In this document: one piece after another, positions 1 through 5,372 of the stretch
How the letters are laid out: every line of letters begins with the position of its first letter
Numbering within the stretch: position 1 is the stretch's first letter
DNA from: an uncultured Polyangiaceae bacterium
GTDB taxonomy: Bacteria > Myxococcota_A > Polyangia > Polyangiales > Houyiibacteriaceae
Direction: 5' to 3'
Length of the DNA: 5,372 nucleotides
Assembly: GCA_947258625.1 (NCBI GenBank)
Contig: CAMYJN010000205.1
Coordinates: 1 to 5,372 of the forward strand
The notes under the pieces: model-generated
Seen by the model: only the letters and a program-made list of their open reading frames with translations
Database searches by the model: none
What the model was told of the DNA's origin: nothing
Position numbers and translations under genes: made by a program

Positions 1-920
1 CGCAGAAGCGGCAGATGTACGACCGCTTCGGGCACGCCGGATTGGGCGGCCCGGGCGCGCCGGGCTTTGGCGACATCGGCGACGTGTTTAGCCAGTTCCA
101 AGACATCTTCGGAGATCTCTTTGGCGGTGGCGGCGGTGGCTTTGGCTTCGGCGGCTTCGGCCGACGCCGGCGCGACCCAAACGCGCCCACGCGAGGTGCC
201 GACATCCGAACCGACGTGAGCTTATCGCTTCGCGAGTCGGCGTTTGGAGCGACCCGCGAGATCGATCTTTCGCATCCGTCGCCGTGCGAGGCCTGTCACG
301 GGACGGGCGCAAAAGGCGGCGTGCTCGAAGGCTGCGCGACCTGCGGCGGCCGCGGACAAGTCGCGCGCGCGCAGGGCGCGTTCGTGATGACAACCAGTTG
401 CCCGAGCTGTCAGGGCCGAGGCTCGCAAGCCAAGGAGGCCTGTGAGGAGTGTGACGGCGGCGGCAAAATCGACGTCGAGCGCATCGTCAAGATCAACGTC
501 CCCGGCGGCGTCGATACGGGTCAAAGCCTTCGTCTGAGCGGTCGCGGTCAGGAGGGCACGCGTGGCGGCCCGGCCGGAGACCTTTACGTGACCGTCCACG
601 TCGAGCCTGACGAGGACTTCCAGCGCGAAGAGTTCGACCTCATCCATCGCCTCGTCGTGACCTATCCGCAGGCCGCCCTCGGCGCCAAGCTCGAGGTGCC
701 GGCGCTCGAAGAAGACGAGGACGCGACGCAAACGGTCAAGGTCCCGTCCGGCACCCAAGCAGGCGAAACCCTGGTGGTTCGGGGCGGAGGCGTCCCTCGT
801 CTCAACGGTCGGGGGCGAGGCGATTTGGTCTGCCTGGTCGAAATCGGGGTGCCCAAACGCCTCTCGCGCGAGCAAAAGCGGCTCTTGAAAGAGCTCGACC
901 GCAGTTTCGAAGAATCTTGA
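1..920 (+). CDS. dnaJ: Chaperone protein DnaJ (Hsp40), 3' part; start lies upstream of the window
   Basis: This is a type I (class A) DnaJ, the cytoplasmic co-chaperone that delivers unfolded clients to DnaK and stimulates its ATPase. The reading frame is open from the window edge (first full codon at 3) and begins with QKRQMYDRFGHAG, the end of the J-domain, so the HPD motif and most of the J-domain lie outside the window. A Gly/Phe-rich linker follows (about 40-170, ending in four Arg). The zinc-binding domain then shows all four CxxCxGxG repeats: CEACHGTG (285-308), CATCGGRG (333-356), CPSCQGRG (399-422) and CEECDGGG (441-464). The C-terminal client-binding beta domains run from about 465 to the end, with typical segments such as VPGGVDTGQSLRLSGRGQEG and the closing REQKRLLKEL helix. 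The stop TGA is at 918-920. The visible 305 residues match the remaining length of a normal DnaJ of about 370-380 residues. Nothing looks degraded. Family assignment is very secure. Confidence 0.97.
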   Translation, partial: QKRQMYDRFGHAGLGGPGAPGFGDIGDVFSQFQDIFGDLFGGGGGGFGFGGFGRRRRDPNAPTRGADIRTDVSLSLRESAFGATREIDLSHPSPCEACHGTGAKGGVLEGCATCGGRGQVARAQGAFVMTTSCPSCQGRGSQAKEACEECDGGGKIDVERIVKINVPGGVDTGQSLRLSGRGQEGTRGGPAGDLYVTVHVEPDEDFQREEFDLIHRLVVTYPQAALGAKLEVPALEEDEDATQTVKVPSGTQAGETLVVRGGGVPRLNGRGRGDLVCLVEIGVPKRLSREQKRLLKELDRSFEES

Positions 921-985
921 GAAGGGGTGGAGATCAAGCCGCGTCCGGGTGTAGGCTAGTCGTCTGCTCTGGGGCTGGCCCCGAT

Positions 986-990
986 GGAGA
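986..990 (+). promoter_or_regulatory. Ribosome binding site of the WS/DGAT-SCP2 gene
   Basis: GGAGA lies with seven bases between GGAG and the ATG at 997. It supports that ATG, which also begins the conserved family N-terminus (MQPLSGLDSSFLYLED). A small GC hairpin (971-982, GGGG/CCCC arms) ends three bases before it. Confidence 0.6.
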
Positions 991-996
991 ATTCTG

Positions 997-2769
997 ATGC
1001 AGCCTCTTTCCGGACTCGACTCTTCCTTCCTCTATCTCGAGGATGCCCGTCAGCCGATGCACGTCGGCAGCGTCTTGGTGTTCGAGGGCTCGATGGACTT
1101 CGAGAGCTTTCGCCAAACGATGGCGTCGCGTGTTCATCTCGTACCGCGGCTTCGGCAGCGGCTCGCCATGGTGCCGTTCGGTATCGGCAAGCCCTACTGG
1201 GTGGAAGACCCGGCGTTCAATCTCGACATGCACTTGCAGCACGTGGCGCTTCCAAGCCCCGGCAGCTGGAAGGAGCTGCGAGGTCTCGCTGCGCGGATCT
1301 TCAGTGTGCCGCTCGATCGCAGCCGGCCGCTCTGGGAGATGACCTTCGTCGAAGGGCTCGATCAGATCCCTCAGGTGCCGCCCGGCTCGGTCGCGGTGAT
1401 CAACAAGATCCATCATGCGGCGATCGACGGCGTTTCGGGTGCCGACATGATGGGCGTGCTGCTCGACATGACGAAACAGCCGAGGACGTTCAGCCCACCG
1501 CCGCCTCGCGCCATTCCGCCGGTCCCGAACGAGCTTCAAGTGCTTTCGCACACCGCCCGCAAGATCATGGGCAAGCCGAGCGAAATCAAGCGGGTAGCTG
1601 GCGAGCTTACGGATGCGCTCCGCGCGGCAGGCAAGGTCCGGGACAAAGGAGTCGAAGCGCCTCCCGTTCCGATGACCGCGCCCCCGACGCCGCTCAACCA
1701 CACCATCACCGGCCAGCGGATCTGGAACACGGCTCTCCTCGAGCTCGATCGGGTCAAAGGGATTCGCAAGATCACCGGCTGCACACTGAACGACGTGGTT
1801 CTCGCGATCTGTGCTGGCGCGCTGCGCCGCTATCTCGACGAGAAAGGCGAGCTCCCGGCCAAGCCCCTGATCGCCATGGTTCCCGTTTCCACTCGGGGTG
1901 ATGACGAGCACGGAAAGATGGGCAACAAGGTTTCGGCAATGTTCCTCGACCTTGCCACCGACGTGGCCGATCCCGTCGAGCGCCTGAAAGTCATCAAAGA
2001 GCACACGCAGGGCGGCAAAGCGTTCGAGAAGGCTGGAGCGACACGTGCATTCGTCGACCTCTGGGATTTCGTCCCGTTCGGCTTGGCCAATCGCGTACTG
2101 CGTCTGTACTCTCGGTTCCGCGTTTCCGAGTTGCATAACCCGGTATTCAACGTGGTGATCACCAACGTACCTGGGCCGCAGATGGACATGTACATGGCGG
2201 GGCACAAGCTCTTGGCGAGCATGGGCATGGCGCCGCTCGTCGACGGCATGGGCTTGCTGATCACCGTCCTCAGCTACAACGGCATCCTGTCGATCAGTCC
2301 CACTTCATCGCCGGCAGTCATGCCCGACCTCGACCTGTTCACCCGCTACCTCCGCGAGTCCGCCAACGAGCTCGAGGCCGCCGTGCTTCCGCACCGCTTG
2401 CCCGATGCCGAAGCGGGCGACGCCCATGCCCGGGCCGTGGCCGAAATGACCGCCGCCTTCGTCGAACAGATGAGGTCGACCCTGGAGCAGGCATCCCACG
2501 ATCGCTCGCTTCAAGATGGCAAGTTCCAGCTTCGAATTACCGGCGCGGGCGAGCAGAGCTGGATGATCGACATGCACGACCGGAGCATCACCGAGGGCAA
2601 TGGCCGACCGGCGGATGCCACCCTCACGATTCGCGACGCGCACCTTGCCGAGATCCTGCGCGGCAATCTCGACCCTCAAATCGCTTTCGTGCAGGGCAAG
2701 CTCCGCGTCGAAGGCGACATCAACAAGGCGATCGAGTTCGGTAGCTTCTTGCCGAAAGTCATCGCTTAG
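997..2769 (+). CDS. Wax ester synthase/diacylglycerol acyltransferase (WS/DGAT) with C-terminal SCP2 domain
   Basis: The family esterifies acyl-CoA to long-chain alcohols or diacylglycerol, making wax esters or triacylglycerol at the cytoplasmic membrane and lipid-droplet surface. The 590-residue product has the family hallmarks in order: the N-terminal signature LSGLDSSFLYLED; PLW at 111-113; the active-site HHAAIDG at 139-145 (catalytic His140, with Asp144); NDVV at 265-268; and NVPGP at 390-394, in the C-terminal WES domain. The acyltransferase part ends near residue 460, the usual full length of the family. After a linker rich in Ala, Asp and His (about 465-483) comes about 107 residues matching an SCP2 sterol-carrier fold: the DGKFQLRITG strand, the ADATLTI strand (539-545) and PQIAFVQGKLRVEGD (560-574), which is the typical SCP2 ending. 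There is no signal peptide or clear membrane span. No catalytic residue is missing, so the enzyme is probably active. Substrate choice (wax ester or triacylglycerol) cannot be read from the sequence. It lies 76 bases after dnaJ on the same strand and converges on the Slt gene. Confidence 0.93.
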   Translation: MQPLSGLDSSFLYLEDARQPMHVGSVLVFEGSMDFESFRQTMASRVHLVPRLRQRLAMVPFGIGKPYWVEDPAFNLDMHLQHVALPSPGSWKELRGLAARIFSVPLDRSRPLWEMTFVEGLDQIPQVPPGSVAVINKIHHAAIDGVSGADMMGVLLDMTKQPRTFSPPPPRAIPPVPNELQVLSHTARKIMGKPSEIKRVAGELTDALRAAGKVRDKGVEAPPVPMTAPPTPLNHTITGQRIWNTALLELDRVKGIRKITGCTLNDVVLAICAGALRRYLDEKGELPAKPLIAMVPVSTRGDDEHGKMGNKVSAMFLDLATDVADPVERLKVIKEHTQGGKAFEKAGATRAFVDLWDFVPFGLANRVLRLYSRFRVSELHNPVFNVVITNVPGPQMDMYMAGHKLLASMGMAPLVDGMGLLITVLSYNGILSISPTSSPAVMPDLDLFTRYLRESANELEAAVLPHRLPDAEAGDAHARAVAEMTAAFVEQMRSTLEQASHDRSLQDGKFQLRITGAGEQSWMIDMHDRSITEGNGRPADATLTIRDAHLAEILRGNLDPQIAFVQGKLRVEGDINKAIEFGSFLPKVIA

Positions 2770-2789
2770 GGTGCGAAGCCCTGCAGCGA
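2762..2789. terminator. Weak hairpin at the convergent gene junction, possible terminator
   Basis: TCGCT (2762-2766) pairs with AGCGA (2785-2789), and AGGGT (2768-2772) with GCCCT (2778-2782, one G-T pair) around the loop GCGAA. The structure spans the WS/DGAT stop codon and fills most of the 29-base gap before the stop of the opposite-strand Slt gene. No T-run follows on the plus strand, and only TTT appears a few bases on along the minus strand. An intrinsic terminator is therefore possible but not well supported; Rho-dependent ending is an alternative. Confidence 0.3.
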
Positions 2790-2798
2790 CGAAACCGC

Positions 2799-5003
2799 TC
2801 AACGGGGAAGCGCGCTGAAACGTTGCTGCTCGTGGGTGCCGGGCAGCTTGGCGCGGAGCTCCGGGAGCTCCTCGGCAGCGAGCCACTGGTACACGCCGTA
2901 GGTCTGCAAAACGCGGCGCGTGTACCGTCGCGTCTCGTCGTAGGGAATCTCTTCGATGAACACGTCGAGTGGGCGGGTCGCGTCTTCGCCTAGCCAGCGT
3001 CGAACCGCCCCTTCGCCGGCGTTATACGCCGACGGCACCAGCGCCGGATTCTCGTTCAATCGGTTCCAGAGCCAGGCCATGTAGCGGGCGCCGATCTTGA
3101 GGTTGACGTCCGGCTTCTTGAGGGTGCGCGGCGTGGCTTTTACGCCGACCTCGGATGCGAAGCGCTTGGCCGTCGGCATGATCAGCTGGACCAGGCCGTA
3201 GGCCTTCGCCCAGGAGACCGCCTCTGGGTCGAAAGAGCTTTCTTCGCGTGCGATCGCCCGCACGAACGAAGCGGGAATCCCCTCATCCTCGGCGATGTGT
3301 TCGATCAGTGGCGAGAAGGCCTGCGGGTAGGTCGCCTCCCAAATCAACTTGCCTTCGCCCTTTGGCAGCAGGCCTTCGAAGTCTTCGAAGTGCGTCCGAA
3401 TGACGCGGCTGAGCTTGGTCTCTGCGCCGGCGTGCTGAAGAAGAACCGCACCGACGACCGCCATCTCGGGGTCGACATCGTTGCCGAGCATGTGAAGCGC
3501 CGACATTTCCGACGAGGCGTAGCTGACCTCGTTGACGAGTAGGAGCTCGACCATCCGATCGAAAGCGGGTTCATCGAACTCATCGCGCCAAGCAAAGACC
3601 ATGCGCGTGGGCTCGTCGCTCGCGCGCATGTCGCGAAGTACGGTCTTGGCGCGTCCGGGATCGATCTCACCCAGACGCCAGAGAGCTTGCTGTGCGTAGT
3701 AGCGAAGCGGCCAACGTTGAACGATCTCTTCATAGGCTTTCGCCGCGTCGATGCGCCGGCCCAACATGTAGAGCGCTCGCGCACGCCAATAGTTTGCCCG
3801 GCCCGTGATGCCTTCTTGGCGCTCGTCACCGCCGCGCCTGACCAGCTCGTCGAAGCGGTCATAGGCGCCTTGGTACTTCCCATTGCGCAGCTGGACCCAG
3901 CCGAGCTTGAACAGCGCGCGGGGCCACATGTCGCCGTCGGGGTAGAGCTTTGGAATCGAGGCTAGGCGCAGGATCGACGCCTTTTGGTTTCCGTTTTCGA
4001 GCTCCGCGAGGGCCGCGCGGTACCTCGCATCGTCGGCGAGGCTATGGTCAGGCGCTTCGGCTTCCAGCTTTTCGAATTGACGGATCGATTCGTCCCACTG
4101 ACCGATTCGTCCGTAGGCGCGCGCGGCATAGTAACGAGCCCAGGCGCGCATGTCTCGGTCGCCCTTGGCGCACTTGTCGGCGACCTCACGCATCACCGGA
4201 GCCCCGCGTGTGCGCTCGCGGTCTTGAAGGAGTGCGCGGCCTTGCTTGTAGCGTGTTTTGCACCAGGTCGCGCCGCCGGTCTTGAGGCGCTTGGCGAGCT
4301 TTCCGAAAAGGCGCTCGGCTTCGCGGTAGCGCTTGGCGTTGTAAAGCGACTCGGCCTTTTCGAGGCTCTGTTGCATTCGCGGACGAAGGTCTGGTTTCGC
4401 GGCAGCCGGCGGAGCCGCCGCAGCAGCCGCTACAGGTGGCGTGCCGTCCAGACGAATCTCGAGACGTGAGCCCGATCCGCTCGTGCCGACGGTCCGGGTT
4501 TCAATCGTGCGCGCCTGGTCGCCGCCTGCCCAGTCGTCCGTCAACGAAGCCGCGAGTTGCGCGGCGGTCACCGGATCCCTCCGCTCGAGGAGCGAGGCTC
4601 GCTTCAGCTTCGCCCAGCGCGCGAGCGGATGATGAAAGGTGCCGAGCGTGTCGAGGTGAGCAAGCGCGATCTCGTTGTAACCCTCGTCGAGCGCAGCCTT
4701 GGCAGCCAGCCAATGAAGCCGGCCCTTATCCGCGGCGCCAGCACTCGGCAGCGTGGCTTCGGCGAGCTCGCGCGCCCGCCCAGGGTTGCTTTTGTCGAGC
4801 TGCCTACGGACCTGCATGACCGGCGACTTGTCCGGCAGCTCCACGATGACCGGGTCGAGGACCTTGGGCGGCGGCGCTGGCGCTGCGGCGACGACGGGCT
4901 TCGGCTCAGCGGCAGGCGGCCAGACTTCGCGCCGCACGTTCTGCTGCTGATGGCAGGCCACCAGCAGCCCCATGCACATCGCAAAGGGCCAAATCCGATT
5001 CAT
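2799..5003 (-). CDS. Slt70-like soluble lytic murein transglycosylase, TPR-rich lipoprotein
   Basis: The family cleaves the MurNAc-GlcNAc bond of peptidoglycan with formation of 1,6-anhydro-MurNAc, in the periplasm. The 734-residue product starts MNRIWPFAMCMGLLVAC: a short basic-hydrophobic signal with lipobox LVAC, giving lipidated Cys17 followed by His18, so outer-membrane sorting is predicted. A Pro/Ala-rich tether (about 29-55), a helical region (62-170) and a second Ala/Pro linker (about 188-207) follow. Next come TPR-like helical repeats (about 215-460, e.g. GQWDESIRQFEKLEAEAPDH), matching the superhelical ring of Slt70. The catalytic domain is about 570-695: AREESSF with catalytic Glu588 (aligned to the Glu of the Slt70 QES motif), GLVQLIMPTA (603-612), AYNAG (659-663) and ETRRYTRRVL from Glu690. 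An ATG 24 codons upstream (5073-5075) is in frame but would bury the signal peptide and run through the intergenic dyad. The ATG at 5001-5003 has its own AGGG eight bases upstream and is preferred. It is divergent from the Lol permease and convergent with WS/DGAT. Confidence 0.93.
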   Translation of the reverse strand: MNRIWPFAMCMGLLVACHQQQNVRREVWPPAAEPKPVVAAAPAPPPKVLDPVIVELPDKSPVMQVRRQLDKSNPGRARELAEATLPSAGAADKGRLHWLAAKAALDEGYNEIALAHLDTLGTFHHPLARWAKLKRASLLERRDPVTAAQLAASLTDDWAGGDQARTIETRTVGTSGSGSRLEIRLDGTPPVAAAAAAPPAAAKPDLRPRMQQSLEKAESLYNAKRYREAERLFGKLAKRLKTGGATWCKTRYKQGRALLQDRERTRGAPVMREVADKCAKGDRDMRAWARYYAARAYGRIGQWDESIRQFEKLEAEAPDHSLADDARYRAALAELENGNQKASILRLASIPKLYPDGDMWPRALFKLGWVQLRNGKYQGAYDRFDELVRRGGDERQEGITGRANYWRARALYMLGRRIDAAKAYEEIVQRWPLRYYAQQALWRLGEIDPGRAKTVLRDMRASDEPTRMVFAWRDEFDEPAFDRMVELLLVNEVSYASSEMSALHMLGNDVDPEMAVVGAVLLQHAGAETKLSRVIRTHFEDFEGLLPKGEGKLIWEATYPQAFSPLIEHIAEDEGIPASFVRAIAREESSFDPEAVSWAKAYGLVQLIMPTAKRFASEVGVKATPRTLKKPDVNLKIGARYMAWLWNRLNENPALVPSAYNAGEGAVRRWLGEDATRPLDVFIEEIPYDETRRYTRRVLQTYGVYQWLAAEELPELRAKLPGTHEQQRFSALPR

Positions 5004-5053
5004 CTGACGAACCCTAGTGAGTCCGCTCCGTGCGGGCAAGTTCCCCCCGTAAC
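5001..5053 (-). other. Type II (lipoprotein) signal peptide start region and leader, start decision
   Basis: On the minus strand the start codon at 5001-5003 is preceded by AGGG (5012-5015 on plus as CCCT) with eight bases of spacing. The encoded N-terminus has Arg3, a hydrophobic core (about residues 4-15) and Leu-Val-Ala-Cys at 14-17, cleaved before Cys17. This arrangement fixes the start; the leader continues upstream into the dyad. Confidence 0.75.
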
Positions 5054-5081
5054 GTCGACGCCGCGCGTCGACCACGGGGGG
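5043..5081. repeat. Large imperfect dyad (15 bp of stem) in the divergent intergenic region
   Basis: The outer arms CCCCCCGT (5043-5050) and ACGGGGGG (5074-5081) are perfect complements. The inner arms GTCGACG (5054-5060) and CGTCGAC (5066-5072) are also perfect, around the five-base loop CCGCG. An internal loop (AAC against C) separates the two stems. CGTCGAC also occurs twice as a direct repeat (5053-5059 and 5066-5072, 13 bases apart), each containing the palindrome GTCGAC. No T-run flanks it on either strand, so it is not a typical intrinsic terminator. It sits 39 bases upstream of the Slt start and 55 upstream of the Lol permease start. It could be an operator for a dimeric regulator or a structured leader. 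Its function is unknown. Confidence 0.65.
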
Positions 5082-5125
5082 CCGCCCAGTTTCGCGGCGG
5101 ATCGCGGTTTGGCAGTGCGCGTGAT

Positions 5126-5129
5126 AGGG
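5126..5129 (+). promoter_or_regulatory. Ribosome binding site that decides the Lol permease start
   Basis: AGGG lies seven bases before the GTG at 5137 but only one base before the in-frame GTG at 5131. An in-frame TAG at 5125-5127 rules out any start further upstream. The spacing favours 5137. Confidence 0.6.
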
Positions 5130-5136
5130 CGTGGAC

Positions 5137-5372
5137 GTGAGCTACAGCCTGCAGATCGGCGCCCGCTATCTTCGCTCCAAGAAGCGCGCCACGGTTTCGA
5201 TGATCACTCTGATCTCGATCATCGGAGTTGCCCTGGGGGTCGCAGCCCTCTTGGCGGTCTTGTCGATCACGACCGGTTTCGAAAAAGCCTTCCGCGACAA
5301 GGTGCTCGGCGTGAATGCCCACGTGCTGGTCTTGAAGTATGGCCGCGAGTTTCGGGACTATCGCGATGTCCT
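5137..5372 (+). CDS. lolC: LolC/LolE-family lipoprotein-releasing ABC transporter permease, N-terminal part; runs off the window
   Basis: In diderm bacteria LolCDE extracts mature outer-membrane lipoproteins from the inner membrane and hands them to LolA. The 78 visible residues have the classic family N-terminus: (M)SYSLQIGARYLRSKKR, a cytoplasmic amphipathic and basic segment. A first transmembrane helix follows at about residues 20-44 (ISIIGVALGVAALLAVLSI). Next comes TGFEKAFRDKVLGVNAHVLV, close to the family pattern of NGFE, LRxxILG and NPHV at the start of the large periplasmic domain. Translation starts at GTG (5137); GTG at 5131 would add two residues (M-D). LolC and LolE cannot be told apart from this fragment, and lineages with one permease gene form a homodimer, so the symbol is provisional. 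The rest of the gene and any lolD ATPase partner are outside the window. It diverges from the Slt lipoprotein gene across 133 bases. Confidence 0.9.
   Translation, partial: MSYSLQIGARYLRSKKRATVSMITLISIIGVALGVAALLAVLSITTGFEKAFRDKVLGVNAHVLVLKYGREFRDYRDV

Noticed and set aside
123..175. Gly-rich, Arg-rich repeat in dnaJ as a tandem repeat or low-complexity oddity
   Set aside because: It is the normal Gly/Phe linker of DnaJ.
222..875. Open frame of 217 codons on the minus strand, antisense to dnaJ
   Set aside because: It is a shadow of the dnaJ codon pattern; the plus strand has all four zinc repeats, and the antisense product has no domain features.
917..957. TTGAGA (917-922) and TAGGCT (952-957) as a sigma-70 promoter for the WS/DGAT gene
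   Set aside because: The spacer is 29 bases, far too long, and the -10 match is weak.
934..2205. Open frame of 423 codons on the minus strand, antisense to the WS/DGAT gene
   Set aside because: Long antisense frames are common in high-GC genes. The product is rich in Arg and His without any recognisable domain, and the plus-strand gene carries all the family motifs.
5043..5081. The dyad as an intrinsic terminator
   Set aside because: Neither strand has a T-run after the stem, and it lies between divergent starts where no gene ends.
5109..5124. TTGGCA followed by GTGCGCGTGA as a sigma-70 -35 or a sigma-54 promoter before the Lol permease
   Set aside because: A -10 at normal spacing would overlap the start codon, and the sigma-54 -12 element (TTGC) is missing.

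Overview
The window is high-GC chromosomal DNA, densely coding and without mobile elements. It holds four protein genes, two of them cut by the window edges: the 3' part of dnaJ (+), a wax ester synthase/diacylglycerol acyltransferase (WS/DGAT) homologue with an extra C-terminal SCP2 domain (+), a Slt70-like lytic transglycosylase lipoprotein (-), and the 5' end of a LolC/LolE-type lipoprotein-releasing ABC permease (+). The diderm (outer-membrane) machinery, high GC, bacterial storage-lipid acyltransferase and large TPR-rich lipoprotein Slt together suggest a Gram-negative, possibly of the Myxococcota/former Deltaproteobacteria type. This placement is inferred from gene content and style, not from a phylogenetic marker.

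Layout: 1-920 dnaJ C-terminal portion; 921-996 short intergenic stretch with the WS/DGAT ribosome binding site; 997-2769 WS/DGAT-SCP2; 2770-2798 convergent junction with a weak hairpin; 2799-5003 the Slt lipoprotein on the minus strand; 5004-5136 divergent intergenic region dominated by a 15-bp-stem dyad; 5137 to the window end, the LolC/E N-terminus. No gap without a gene exceeds 133 bases. I see no tRNA, rRNA, CRISPR array, insertion sequence or attachment site.

How the genes relate: dnaJ is a housekeeping chaperone gene whose link to its neighbour is probably only positional. The Slt lipoprotein and the LolC/E permease are divergently arranged and share a regulatory gap. They are plausibly linked in function, because the Slt has a lipobox Cys followed by His rather than Asp, so by the classical +2 rule it would be a Lol-sorted outer-membrane lipoprotein. 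The most unusual item is the fusion of a neutral-lipid acyltransferase to a lipid-binding SCP2 module in one polypeptide.
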